NCBI GenBank assembly: GCA_030695565.1
Contig: JAUYRZ010000024.1
Span: forward strand, 1 to 40,052
DNA from: Archangium sp.
GTDB taxonomy: Bacteria; Myxococcota; Myxococcia; Myxococcales; Myxococcaceae
Length of the DNA stretch: 40,052 nt
Direction of reading: 5' to 3'
The translations under genes were made by a program, and so were the position numbers. Positions 9,107-17,815 of this stretch are shown one piece after another. The notes beneath the pieces are model-generated. The model ran no database searches. It was given only the letters and a program-made list of their open reading frames with translations, and was not told the origin of the DNA. Every line of letters starts with the position of its first letter. The stretch's first letter is position 1.

Positions 9107-10447
9107 TCAGTCGTTGCCCTTGATGCAGGCGACCGGGCGCAGCCTCCGCTCGACATGCGCGAGGCCCGCCAGCTCGACCGCCCCGAGCACCTGCTCGAGA
9201 TCTTTGTAACAAGGCCCCGACTCATCGAGCGGCGTGTTCCTCGTGTTGAGGATCACCCCCAGCTTGCCCATGCGCAGATCGGTGTCCTTCTGATCGAGGC
9301 TCTTCTTCGCCTGGTTGCGCGACAGCCGACGGCCCGCGCCGTGGTTGACCGAGTACAGCGACTCCTTCGCGCCTTCATCGGCGAACAGAATCGCGCTGCC
9401 CGTCTCCATCGAGCCCGGGATCAGGATCGGGTGACCGGTCGCTTCCCACACCGTGCCTTCCAGCGCCGCGTGGTGTTTGGGGAACGCGCGCGTCGCACCC
9501 TTGCGCGCCACGAAGCGGCCGCTCTCGCGCTGAATCAGGTTGTGCGAGATCTCGTAATAGACCTGCGCTTCGCCGCCGAAGACGTGCTCGAGCGCTTCAC
9601 ACACCGCTTCACCGATGAGCAGCCGGTTCGCGATGGCGAAGTTCGCCGCCATGTTGTGCAGGTTCCAGTACGCCTTGCCGGTCACTGAATCCGCGTCGAA
9701 CCAGATCGAATCTTCGCTGCGTGAACCCAGGCCCAGCAGTCGCGCACCCTCGACGAAGAACTGCTTGGCGATGTTCCACCCGAAGCCGCGGCTGCCGGTG
9801 TGCAGCATCACCCAGACCTTGCCGGCCTCGTCGACCTGCATCTCACAGAAGTGGTTACCGCCGCCCAGGCTGCCGAGCTGGCTGCGCTTGCTCCACGCCT
9901 TTTCGGGGATGTCGTAGCTGTCGTCTTCCACCGGCACACACGCGCGTTCAGCCACGTCGTTGGTGCGGCCCAGCGCCTTCGCGCCATGGCGGACGATCTC
10001 GTTGAACTTCTTGAGCGAGCCTTTGCCCGCGCCCGGCTGTCCCACACCGATGCCGATGCGGCGAACGACTTCGTCGATCCACATGCGGCGCTTGAGCTTG
10101 TCGGCGACGTCTTCCCAGGTGAGCGAGGTCGACAGCTGCACCATGCCGCAGCCGATGTCGTACCCGGCCGCGGTCGGCAGCAGCGTGCCTTCGGTCTCGA
10201 TGGCGGTGCCGATCGGTACGCCGTAGCCCACATGGCAGTCGGGGGTGATCACCACGCGGGTCGCGCCGGGAAACGAGCACGCGTTGACCACCTGGCCGAA
10301 CACGTCTTCTTCCACGCCACCACCACCGTCCTCCCCGAACAGAAGAGAACCCGAGAGAAAAAGGTGCGCTTCGCAACGCATTTGCTTCGTCCGCGGGAGG
10401 ACCCAGTGGCCTTCGCCCGCTTTTTCCAGCGTCTGCTTCCAGCTCAT
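9107..10447 (-). CDS. rtcB: RNA-splicing ligase RtcB
   Basis: A 446-residue RtcB, the Mn2+/GTP-dependent RNA ligase that joins 2',3'-cyclic phosphate (or 3'-phosphate) and 5'-OH ends in RNA repair or tRNA healing. Metal and nucleotide motifs are visible in order: DCHVGYGVPIGTA, YDIGCGM, GSLGGGNHFCE, HTGSRGFG, SHNL, PGSM and VNHGAGRRLSR. The His of the last is the guanylylated nucleophile. The ATG at 10445-10447 has AGAGGT six bases upstream, and the adjacent GTG is too close to it. No archease, RtcA or RtcR gene is next to it. The divergent neighbour is a diguanylate cyclase across a 147-base gap. Confidence 0.95.
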   Translation of the reverse strand: MSWKQTLEKAGEGHWVLPRTKQMRCEAHLFLSGSLLFGEDGGGGVEEDVFGQVVNACSFPGATRVVITPDCHVGYGVPIGTAIETEGTLLPTAAGYDIGCGMVQLSTSLTWEDVADKLKRRMWIDEVVRRIGIGVGQPGAGKGSLKKFNEIVRHGAKALGRTNDVAERACVPVEDDSYDIPEKAWSKRSQLGSLGGGNHFCEMQVDEAGKVWVMLHTGSRGFGWNIAKQFFVEGARLLGLGSRSEDSIWFDADSVTGKAYWNLHNMAANFAIANRLLIGEAVCEALEHVFGGEAQVYYEISHNLIQRESGRFVARKGATRAFPKHHAALEGTVWEATGHPILIPGSMETGSAILFADEGAKESLYSVNHGAGRRLSRNQAKKSLDQKDTDLRMGKLGVILNTRNTPLDESGPCYKDLEQVLGAVELAGLAHVERRLRPVACIKGND

Positions 10448-10478
10448 CACGTCACCTCTTGGACCTGCTCACGCCGAC

Positions 10479-10492
10479 GGCACGAGATCAGC
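10479..10492 (+). promoter_or_regulatory. Weak sigma-54-like promoter element
   Basis: GGCACG with GC at the correct GG-N10-GC spacing (GG at 10479-10480, GC at 10491-10492), pointing toward the diguanylate cyclase gene. The -24 half is good and the -12 half is poor. Such matches also arise by chance in GC-rich DNA. Confidence 0.2.
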
Positions 10493-10515
10493 AGCCTGAC
10501 AGATCGCAACGGCGG

Positions 10516-10543
10516 TCAGGTGAGAGCGAGTCGCACCACCTGA
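10516..10543. promoter_or_regulatory. Perfect 7-bp dyad in the rtcB/GGDEF divergent region
   Basis: TCAGGTG at 10516-10522 and its exact complement CACCTGA at 10537-10543, separated by 14 bases. It lies between the two divergent starts and could be an operator for either gene. The binding protein is unknown. Confidence 0.3.
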
Positions 10544-10594
10544 ACGCGGAAAACACTTCGAGTCGGAGTGGGTTACCCAAGGGGCGAACGGACA

Positions 10595-11413
10595 ATGGTC
10601 GAACTCGGACATTTCGCAGAAGCGTTCCTGGAGGCCGCGCCTGACGCGGTGCTTGCGGTCGATGACTCGGGCGAAATCATCCTGGTCAACATGCAGGCGG
10701 AGCTGCTCCTGGGCTACGGCCGGCAGGAGCTGTGGGGCCAGCCATTGGAGAGCCTGCTGGCTGAACCCGATGCGCTCACCCGCAGATCGGTCGGCCCCCA
10801 CTCGGTCGAGCTGCTCGCGCAGCGGCGAGACGGTAACAAGGTTCCAGTCGAGGTGAGCCTCGCGCCGGTGACCATCGACAAACGGCCCTACACGATCGCC
10901 ATTCTCAGGGACCTCACTGAGCGGAGGCGCCTCGAAGAGAACCTGCACTACCTCTCGACGCACGACTCGCTCACCGGCCTCGCCAATCGGCTTGCCTTCG
11001 ACGAGGCCCTGCACCGGCTCGACGAGAGCGGCCCGCACCCGGTGGGCGTGTTGATGGTCGACCTGGATGAACTCAAGCGCGTCAACGACGAGCAGGGTCA
11101 CGCGGCCGGTGACGCCATGTTGCGCCGGGTGGCCGAGGTGCTGCGCAGCACATTCCGCGCGGATGATGTCGTGGCGCGCATCGGTGGCGATGAGTTCGCG
11201 GTGCTGACGTCGGGTCGTGACGCACACTCGGTCGACGCGTTGGGTACCCGCCTCGCCGACGCGGTGCTGCAACACAACCGCGAGCTCGACGCGACGCCCC
11301 TGCGCTTGTCCATCGGCGTGGCGGTGGCGCAATCGGGCAACTCGATCGCGTCAGCGTTGCAAGATGCCGATGCGCGCATGTACTCGATGAAGCGGCTTCA
11401 TCAGGGCCGCTGA
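10595..11413 (+). CDS. PAS-GGDEF diguanylate cyclase
   Basis: A 272-residue cytoplasmic protein that should make cyclic-di-GMP from two GTP. An N-terminal PAS domain (about 5-110) ends in the PAS-to-GGDEF linker RDLTERRRLEENL. The GGDEF domain (about 115-270) has the THDSLTGLANR opening, DLDELKRVNDEQGH for substrate and metal, and the intact active site GGDEF at 197-201. The inhibitory I-site RADD (188-191) sits exactly five residues before it, so product feedback is predicted. There are no membrane segments. I prefer the ATG at 10595, with AAGGGG upstream, over a GTG 27 bases earlier. It is divergent from rtcB. Confidence 0.93.
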   Translation: MVELGHFAEAFLEAAPDAVLAVDDSGEIILVNMQAELLLGYGRQELWGQPLESLLAEPDALTRRSVGPHSVELLAQRRDGNKVPVEVSLAPVTIDKRPYTIAILRDLTERRRLEENLHYLSTHDSLTGLANRLAFDEALHRLDESGPHPVGVLMVDLDELKRVNDEQGHAAGDAMLRRVAEVLRSTFRADDVVARIGGDEFAVLTSGRDAHSVDALGTRLADAVLQHNRELDATPLRLSIGVAVAQSGNSIASALQDADARMYSMKRLHQGR

Positions 11414-11487
11414 CCACCGTTCGCCCTGAGAGCTGCCGCACGAAGCAGAGGTGCTCCCTCGACTGCTCTCGGGAGGACCGGTACACG

Positions 11488-12090
11488 TTGCCCATGGTCG
11501 TCGCGTTCAAAGAGTACGGGCTGGCGGTGGCTGAAGCGGTGAACGCGGTCGTCGCGCGGGCCGCCAAACCCTCGGTGCGTGTGGCGCGGCATTGGGAGTC
11601 CACCGAGCGCATCACCTGGTTCGGCGGCTGTGCAGATCACCACCTCATCCAGACCTCGTGGTCCTTCGGCAGTCTGCGTGATGCCCCCAAACTCGAGGCC
11701 GGCAGCCGCTCGACGGTGGGCACCTTCGCGCTGACCAGCGTCACGTTCCCCGACGTCGACGAAATGCACCTGCGCGCCCTCTGCGACGGCCTGGTACCGC
11801 ACGGCACCGACGGAGCGACCCGGGTCTTCCTGCAGCGCGTGGCCTCCCAGTTCGCCCTCGCTGACGTGCTGCTCACCTTGCCCGAGCTGCTGGGCTGCGA
11901 GGTCTCGCTCTTCGCGCGGCCCGACGCGCTCGATCAATCGGCCTCCACGCCCCGCTGGCCCGAGCACGCCCGCGAACGGGTGAGCAAAGCGTTGGACGCG
12001 ATGGACCCTGTATTTGAGACCCGTTGCCGTCGGGTCTGGGCCGCTGAGCAGCCCACCCTGCTTCAGGCCCTCCGTTCGCTCAGCGCCTGA
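11488..12090 (+). CDS. Conserved-looking protein of unknown function
   Basis: About 200 residues. Two starts are possible: TTG at 11488, with GGGAGG 11 bases upstream, or ATG at 11494. The composition is that of a folded cytoplasmic protein with no signal or membrane span. It contains a WFGGCADHHLIQTSW segment and a Pro/Trp-containing C-terminal helix region. It lies between the diguanylate cyclase (74 bases upstream) and the Ser/Thr kinase (52 bases downstream), all on the plus strand, so the three may be co-transcribed. I recognise no family. Confidence 0.65.
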   Translation: MPMVVAFKEYGLAVAEAVNAVVARAAKPSVRVARHWESTERITWFGGCADHHLIQTSWSFGSLRDAPKLEAGSRSTVGTFALTSVTFPDVDEMHLRALCDGLVPHGTDGATRVFLQRVASQFALADVLLTLPELLGCEVSLFARPDALDQSASTPRWPEHARERVSKALDAMDPVFETRCRRVWAAEQPTLLQALRSLSA

Positions 12091-12142
12091 AGCGTGCGTT
12101 TGCGGATGCGTCTGACGCCGTCGCATGAAATGACGACCCCCG

Positions 12143-13765
12143 ATGCCTGCCGGTCCCTCCGAGACGCTGCCGTCGCCTTCGGTGGCTTTGTCGCCGGGCG
12201 CCCTCGTGCTCGACGATCGCTTCCGCGTGGTGCGCCTGCTGGGCCGCGGCGGCATGGGCTTCGTCTACCTGGCTGAGCAGGTCTCGCTCGGCCGGCCGGT
12301 GGCCATCAAGGTGCTGCGCAGCGATCTCCCGCTCACTGCTGGGTTCTCGGAGCGGTTCCGCCGCGAGGCCCTGCTGCTCAGCTCCGTGGAACACCCCGCG
12401 GTGGTGCGGGTCATCGACTACGGCTCGCATGGTGACGCGCCGTGCCTGGTGATGGAGTTCGTGGAAGGCGAGACGCTCGAGACGGTGCTCACCCGCGAAG
12501 CGCCGCTCTCCGTCGATCGGGTGGAGCGGCTGCTTGCCCAGCTCGCGCAGGGCCTGACCGCGATTCACGCCAAAGGCATCGTTCACCGCGACCTCAAGCC
12601 GGACAACGTGGTGATCACCCGAACCCCCGAAGGTCTGGAGCAGGCACGCCTGCTCGACTTCGGCATCGCCCGCTTGATGAGCGCCGACGAAGAGGCCGGT
12701 GCGAAGGCCTCGGTCACGCAGGCCGGCATCGTGCTGGGCACGCCGGAGTACGTCTCACCCGAGCAGGCGCTCGGGCAGCCGCTCGATGCGCGCAGCGATC
12801 TCTACGCATTGGGGGTCATCCTCTTCCGCGCGCTCACCGGCAAACATCCGTTTCCCGGGCCTTCACCGCGCGAGTTCATCTCGCAGCACATTCACCAGGC
12901 GCCGCCGACGTTGCTGGATGCCGCTCCGCACCTGTCGAGCTTTCCCTCGTTGGTCGCCGCGGTCAGTGGCTGCCTGGAGAAAGATCCGCAGCACCGCCCG
13001 CAGACCGCGACTGCGCTCTACACGTTGTCCACCTCGCGTCCGTTGACGCTCTCCATCACGGTGCCGCCGCCTTCTTCGTTCAGGAAGAGTGGCGGCTTTT
13101 CCGCGACGAGGGCCGCGCTCATCGGCGCCGCGGTCGGCGTGGTGGTCGCGATGGGCTTCTGGTTCAGCTGGCTCAGCGAGCCCGCTCGCAAGGCGCACCG
13201 TCTGGTCGATGCAGGGCGGGGCAGCGAGGCGCTCCAGGTGTTGGAGGATCTCGGCGCCAAGGGTCAGACCTGGCCGCTGCAGCAGCTGCGCGCCACCGCG
13301 CTTCACCAGGTCGGGCGTCACGAAGAAGAGTGGAAGGTGATGGCCGCCGCACCCGAGAACGAGCCGCTCGAGCCGCTCGCCCTCGAAGCGCTCGCCGATG
13401 ACTTCGGTCACGCGGAGACACCGAGGTTGCGCAAGCTGCTCGCCTCGTTGCCCAAGGCGATGTTGTTGCCCACCTTCCAGTCGCTCGCGCAGCAGGAGTC
13501 GAAGTGGCCGCAGTGGGGCGCGCTGCGCTTCGTCGATCTCGAATACGCGGGGCAGGGGTTGCCGCTGCTCGAGCTCTACGTGAGCGCGCTGGAGAATCGT
13601 GATTGTGGCGCCCGGCGTGTGGCAGCGAAGCGGCTGGTCGATTTCCGCAGCACCGACGCGATGCCTCCGCTGGAGAAGCTCAAGTCGGTCCCGCGGAAGA
13701 AGGGCGAAGAAGACTGCGGTCAGGCCGCCGCTGAAGCCGCCCTCAAGCAGCTCGCCCGCGAGTAG
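12143..13765 (+). CDS. Membrane-anchored Ser/Thr protein kinase (Pkn type)
   Basis: A 540-residue Hanks-type kinase. The catalytic domain (about 27-300) is complete: Gly loop GRGGMGFV (34-41), Lys56 in VAIKVL, catalytic loop HRDLKPDN (148-155), DFG (172-174), and activation-segment GTPEY and SPE (199-207). A single membrane span follows (about 320-343). The C-terminal 195 residues should lie in the periplasm. They read as helical TPR/HEAT-like repeats rich in Leu, Ala and Glu. Kinases of this layout are abundant in myxobacteria. There is no obvious paired phosphatase. It converges with the decayed gene at 13775-14066 with a gap of only 9 bases. Confidence 0.93.
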   Translation: MPAGPSETLPSPSVALSPGALVLDDRFRVVRLLGRGGMGFVYLAEQVSLGRPVAIKVLRSDLPLTAGFSERFRREALLLSSVEHPAVVRVIDYGSHGDAPCLVMEFVEGETLETVLTREAPLSVDRVERLLAQLAQGLTAIHAKGIVHRDLKPDNVVITRTPEGLEQARLLDFGIARLMSADEEAGAKASVTQAGIVLGTPEYVSPEQALGQPLDARSDLYALGVILFRALTGKHPFPGPSPREFISQHIHQAPPTLLDAAPHLSSFPSLVAAVSGCLEKDPQHRPQTATALYTLSTSRPLTLSITVPPPSSFRKSGGFSATRAALIGAAVGVVVAMGFWFSWLSEPARKAHRLVDAGRGSEALQVLEDLGAKGQTWPLQQLRATALHQVGRHEEEWKVMAAAPENEPLEPLALEALADDFGHAETPRLRKLLASLPKAMLLPTFQSLAQQESKWPQWGALRFVDLEYAGQGLPLLELYVSALENRDCGARRVAAKRLVDFRSTDAMPPLEKLKSVPRKKGEEDCGQAAAEAALKQLARE

Positions 13766-13774
13766 CTGGAGGAG

Positions 13775-14066
13775 CTACTGAAGCCTGGCCCACTCGGCCC
13801 TACCGAGCACAAGTGAGGCCGGCTCAGCCGGTTGAGGGGGCAGCCACGAGTCGCAGAACGCCTTGCGCAGATTCGTCTCAACGAGCCTCGGCTTGAAGTC
13901 GGTCGTCTCGTCGACGGCGTTGCCGAGAAGGCACCAGGCCCACGTCTCGAGGTTCCGCGTAGGTATGAGCAACACAACGCGACGCGGAAGAAATGCGATC
14001 AAGGAGGCCCCTCAGCAGTGCCTCGTGGCTCCGATCTTCGACAAGAGCTCGAAACCGGAAGCTCAC
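13775..14066 (-). pseudogene. Broken partner of the AAA ATPase (TOPRIM/RloB-like remnant)
   Basis: The reading frame opens with a GTG overlapping the ATPase stop (GTGA, 14063-14066), a classic coupled pair. The first part reads ALVEDRSHEALLRGLLD, like the first strand and helix of TOPRIM-type proteins (conserved Glu). It then loses sense. A second frame, shifted by one base from about 14002, continues with VVLLIPTRNLETW and VDETTDF. These resemble the C-terminal half of the nuclease-like proteins often encoded next to AAA ATPases in defence loci. The joined product would be only about 95 residues, with the expected acidic D-x-D metal core missing. I read this as an internal deletion plus frameshift. 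Family naming is from memory of similar pairs. Confidence 0.55.
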
Positions 14067-15199
14067 TTGGAAGCCTCAGCCCCCGTGCTCGAGCCGTACA
14101 GTACGACCTCTGAAGGCATCGAGCCGTCGCTCCCATCGTGTGACGCGATTCGGGTTGCGCCACCGCCGGGGCGCGTCACGACGAAAGCCTGCCGCGACCC
14201 CAGGTAGTTCATCGCCTCCGTGCCGTGGGAAACAATGATCGCCTGCGCACCTCGTTCATCGAGAACGCGCTCGAGTTCGGAGAGCCAGGGCTGCACTTCG
14301 CGGATCGAAATGAAGTTGTCGGGCTCGTCCAGGTAGAGAGTCGTCCATGGCCCGACAGCCTCCAGGAGCAGATACAGCATCAGGAGTTGCCGCTGTCCTT
14401 CAGAGAGAAACTCGAGGGAGAAGCTGAGTTCGCCACCGCTCGGAACAGCAAAGACGGCACGTACTTCCTTGGCGTCTGTACCCGCATCGACGGCTCTGAG
14501 GGTCCTGAACCCGGGCAACACCGCGCTGAGCTGTTCGAAGTAGTGGTTCAGCCGTTCGGGCAGATTCTGAGCGAACCACCGGTACCAGGACGCGAGGTTG
14601 TTCGCGTTCCGTTCGAGCCGTGGTGAGTCGTGTTCGCTTCGACCCAACATCGTCGAGGGGTCGGGCTTCAGCACGCGCAGGTACTGGAGGGTTGCTCGGA
14701 AGAGCGCTGACCTCACATGCGGTGACCCCACATCACCCGTGGACAGAAACGAACGTCGGCGGTCGAAGGGAAAGGTCGCTGTCGGCTTCGGGGAAGGGTC
14801 TTCGGGCGCCTTGAGAGGGCCACCAAAGAGACTCACGGTGCCGGCATCGGAGCGAAAGACCGTCTCGTCCAGGTGGAGAAGCCGCTCGGACTCCACCGTG
14901 ACCGAGCCAACAGACTTGTCGTGGCGGAGTCGAAGCTCGTACCGAAATTCGCCCATCATGCCCCGAACGTCGACTTTCACCGTTTGCACGTCGCTGTTTG
15001 ACCATCGACACAGATTTCGACTTGGGAACGCGTCTTCCGCCGAGTGGCCTTCGACGATCAGCCTCGTCAGCGCGTGAAGTACCGACCCGATGTTGGTCTT
15101 TCCCGAGCCGTTCTCCCCAACGAGCACGCAGAGCTTGGTGGGCTTGAACTCGAAGTCCACCAAGGTCTTGTAGTTGTCCACGTAGAGACGGGTCAGCAT
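14063..15199 (-). CDS. AAA ATPase of the OLD/RecF-like (AAA_21) type
   Basis: A 378-residue ABC-class ATPase starting at the ATG at 15197-15199 (MLTRLYVDNYKTL, the usual opening of this family). The Walker A motif is GENGSGKTN. The signature-like FLSEGQRQLLMLYLLL, Walker B TLYLDEPDNF and the switch His in IIVSHG are all present, so the ATPase itself looks intact. There is no coiled-coil long enough for an SMC and no fused nuclease. Stand-alone ATPases of this type usually act with a nuclease-like partner, as in OLD, PARIS, Septu or retron systems. Here the next gene is GTGA-coupled but degraded. GC content looks lower than in the neighbours, suggesting acquired DNA. Confidence 0.85.
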   Translation of the reverse strand: MLTRLYVDNYKTLVDFEFKPTKLCVLVGENGSGKTNIGSVLHALTRLIVEGHSAEDAFPSRNLCRWSNSDVQTVKVDVRGMMGEFRYELRLRHDKSVGSVTVESERLLHLDETVFRSDAGTVSLFGGPLKAPEDPSPKPTATFPFDRRRSFLSTGDVGSPHVRSALFRATLQYLRVLKPDPSTMLGRSEHDSPRLERNANNLASWYRWFAQNLPERLNHYFEQLSAVLPGFRTLRAVDAGTDAKEVRAVFAVPSGGELSFSLEFLSEGQRQLLMLYLLLEAVGPWTTLYLDEPDNFISIREVQPWLSELERVLDERGAQAIIVSHGTEAMNYLGSRQAFVVTRPGGGATRIASHDGSDGSMPSEVVLYGSSTGAEASK

Positions 15200-15307
15200 G
15201 CCTCTTTCATAGCGCAGGACCACTCGCGAGGCGGCTTTCGCACGACGCCCTCGCACCAGACCACGCAGGCAGGCACCGTGCGCTCGTCTTTCGTATCCAA
15301 GCAGAGC

Positions 15308-16069
15308 TCAGGTGTCGAAGCCGAACGCCACGCGGAAGACGTAGCGCTCGTTGTCACGCAGCTCGTTGGGCTCTTCCAGCGCGCGATCCGCATTGGCCCG
15401 GTCTGCCGCGACCTGCGCGTAGCCGCCGATGGTGAGCCAGAACTTCGGGTGCGTGAAGGTCATCGCGGGGCCGGCGTAGATGGCGGTGCCCTGGTATTCG
15501 CGCAGCTTCCACGCTGACTTCGCGCGCGCCTCGAGACCCACGGTCACCGCGGGCGAGACGGTGTACTTCACGGCGAAGCTCTCTTCGAGGCGGGTGTCGA
15601 TGCCTTCGCGGTTGTTCCAGAACAAGGCGCGCGAGGCCGAGATGTTGAGGGCGATCACCACGCGTGCGAGGTGCAGGTCGGTGAAGAGCCGCGCTTCGGC
15701 TTCGAACTGATCGGGGCCCAGCGAGACGCGGCCCAGGCCACCCACCGCGAACGGCGTGCCTTCACGCCAGGTGGTCCAGCGCCAGAGCGAGGTGACGCGC
15801 GCGTCGAGCCCTTCGGAGCGATCGGTGCGTTGGAAGTCGGTGTCGAGCGAGAGCTGCGACTCCAGGGTGCGCGTGACGCCGTACGTCCACACCACGCGCG
15901 TATCGAGCTGGAGGAAGTCATCGGTGCGAACGAGGCGGGGGGTGAACCACGCCTCCAGACTGTTCTGGCCCGCGGCCGAGGTGCGGCTGGTCCACGTGAA
16001 GGGAAAGTCGCGGGGCACAGCGACAGCGGGGATCGACGACAGCGCTACGGCAAGGACCAGGGCACGCAT
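15308..16069 (-). CDS. Exported beta-barrel-like outer-membrane protein
   Basis: A 253-residue protein with a signal peptide (MRALVLAVALSSIPAVAVP) and then alternating polar/aromatic strands ending in FRVAFGFDT. A terminal aromatic-rich strand is typical of outer-membrane barrels. Features such as WFTPRLVRTDDFLQLDTRVVW and the length suggest a barrel of about 10-12 strands. No specific family or substrate is recognised. It is preceded by a strong hairpin, so it is probably its own transcription unit. Confidence 0.65.
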   Translation of the reverse strand: MRALVLAVALSSIPAVAVPRDFPFTWTSRTSAAGQNSLEAWFTPRLVRTDDFLQLDTRVVWTYGVTRTLESQLSLDTDFQRTDRSEGLDARVTSLWRWTTWREGTPFAVGGLGRVSLGPDQFEAEARLFTDLHLARVVIALNISASRALFWNNREGIDTRLEESFAVKYTVSPAVTVGLEARAKSAWKLREYQGTAIYAGPAMTFTHPKFWLTIGGYAQVAADRANADRALEEPNELRDNERYVFRVAFGFDT

Positions 16070-16095
16070 CAGAACGAAGCCGTATCACGTGTCGG

Positions 16096-16135
16096 GGTGA
16101 GGGGCCTTTCGAGCAACGGGCTCGGGCCCCTCACC
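16096..16135 (-). terminator. Strong GC hairpin after the DUF4476 gene
   Basis: 11-bp perfect arms at 16096-16106 and 16125-16135, with an inner stem GAGC/GCTC. It starts 7 bases past the stop at 16142. There is no long T-run, but stem strength and position fit a terminator between the two minus-strand genes. Confidence 0.5.
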
Positions 16136-16141
16136 AGTCAA

Positions 16142-17731
16142 TCAACGCTGGCGGCCCATCACGGTCACGTAATCTTGCGCGAGGATCGAGTTGTTGAACT
16201 TCACCGACAACCCAATCGCATGCTGCGGGTTCACCACGCGGGTCGCCGCGAACTTCGCCACGTCGAGCCGGGTGAGCTCGTTGTTGAACAGATCCATCAA
16301 CAACCCCAGCTGCGCCGCGGTGAGGGCCTGGTTGCTGAGCGACTGCTGCACCATCGCCTGACGGGTCAGCTCGTTCGCCGTGCTGCGCGCCGAGTTGTAC
16401 ACGCCCGACCAGGCCATCGCGTCCATCGCCCACATGCCGTTGCGGCGCATGCCACAGCCGGGATCCTGAGGGCCGGTGCCGCAGTCACGACCGGCATTGC
16501 CCGGAGGCGGGGGCGGAGGCGGGCGGTTGGGCGGGGGCTGCTGATTGCCACCCTGCTGCTGCGCCATCAGCTGCGTGTACTGCGTGCGGAACATGTTGCT
16601 GCTGAACTTGTCCGCGTAGCCGAGGGCGTGCTGCGGGTTCACCACGCGGGGGGCGCCCTGCTGCGCGACCTGCAGCTTGAACATCTCCGACTGGAACAGG
16701 TCGAGCACGAGGCCGAACTGCACCGCGGTCGCGGAGTTCGTGTTGAACATCGTCTGCACCGTCTGACCGCGCATCATCTCGCTGGTGTTCGACTGCAACG
16801 AACGCATGAAGCCCTGGAAGGTGATGGCATCCATCGCGTAGCGGCCGTCGCGCATCATGCTGCAACCCACGTCGGGGCCGGTGCCGCAGTCACGCACCTG
16901 CATGGGCGGCTGCTGCACGGGGGGCGGGGCGATCACCACGGGTCCCGGCGGCAGCTGGGGCAGGCGGTTGACGGTGAAGCCCACTTCACGAAAGGTGAGC
17001 TCGCGGCCGTTGGAGTCGAACACCGAGACCCGCGCCACGAAGCGGCCGTTGGCGAAGTCATCTTCGGCGAGCGTCGAGTAGCGGAAGTAGTGGCTGAAGG
17101 CGTTCTTCCACACGAACGGATCGGAGGGCACGCTCCACTGCTGGGTGGTGACCCACTCGCTCCAGTGACCACCGAAGCTGCGGAATCGCGCCCCCAGGTA
17201 GAAGCGCTGACCGCGCAGGTTGCGCAAGGTCAGCTCGGGCAGAATCACCTTCACCGCGGGCTCGCTCTCGAAGTTCGAGTTGAGCTGCACCTGCAGTGCG
17301 TTCATCTGCGCGAGCTGAAAGCGGTTGTCCTCATCGTCATCGTCGTCGTCGCGCCGATCGTCCCTGCGATCGTCGCGGCGATCGCTGAACATCGAGGTGC
17401 GCGCCTCATCGAGGAAGTCGGACGCGCGGTGAATGTTCTGCACCACGCCGTCGGGGCAGCCGCTCCACGAAGCGGTGGAGCCGATGTTGGCGACCTCGAA
17501 CTTGAGCCGGGCGGCATCGCGGGGTCTGCCGTTCTTCTTCAAGTCATCGACCTGATCGGCGAGCTCATCGAGCTGCTCGTAGACGGCCAGCTTGCACTGG
17601 GGGCCGGCGCGGCGGGCTTGTCTGGCCGCGTCTTCCAAAGCCTCAGCGGCCTTCTTCACCGGCCGCTTGTACTGCTGAGCGGAGGCGACTGAAGCGAGGG
17701 TCAGGGCGGCGAGCGCGAGTAGGCGAATCAT
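16142..17731 (-). CDS. Secreted protein with two DUF4476 domains
   Basis: A 529-residue exported protein starting at the ATG at 17729-17731, which has GAAGGAG at ideal spacing and is followed by a signal peptide (MIRLLALAALTLASVASAQ). The N-terminal half has an Arg/Asp tract (DDRRDDRRDD then poly-Asp) around residue 150 and a beta-sandwich-like segment. A Pro/Gln-rich linker joins two homologous C-terminal repeats, each starting CGTGP and carrying the VVNPQHA motif. These match DUF4476, helical repeats common in myxobacteria and Bacteroidota with unknown function. The two copies indicate internal duplication. Confidence 0.85.
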   Translation of the reverse strand: MIRLLALAALTLASVASAQQYKRPVKKAAEALEDAARQARRAGPQCKLAVYEQLDELADQVDDLKKNGRPRDAARLKFEVANIGSTASWSGCPDGVVQNIHRASDFLDEARTSMFSDRRDDRRDDRRDDDDDDEDNRFQLAQMNALQVQLNSNFESEPAVKVILPELTLRNLRGQRFYLGARFRSFGGHWSEWVTTQQWSVPSDPFVWKNAFSHYFRYSTLAEDDFANGRFVARVSVFDSNGRELTFREVGFTVNRLPQLPPGPVVIAPPPVQQPPMQVRDCGTGPDVGCSMMRDGRYAMDAITFQGFMRSLQSNTSEMMRGQTVQTMFNTNSATAVQFGLVLDLFQSEMFKLQVAQQGAPRVVNPQHALGYADKFSSNMFRTQYTQLMAQQQGGNQQPPPNRPPPPPPPGNAGRDCGTGPQDPGCGMRRNGMWAMDAMAWSGVYNSARSTANELTRQAMVQQSLSNQALTAAQLGLLMDLFNNELTRLDVAKFAATRVVNPQHAIGLSVKFNNSILAQDYVTVMGRQR

Positions 17732-17815
17732 GGGGCTCCTTCGGGGGGCTCGAAAGTGACGCCCGTGGGACGACCGCCACGGGACGGGATTCAAGGCCCC
17801 CAGCTTCGCAGACCC

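Noticed and set aside
15671-17692. 673-codon open frame opposite the DUF4476 gene
   Set aside because: His/Arg/Ala-rich shadow without start context. The minus strand has a signal peptide and a good ribosome site.
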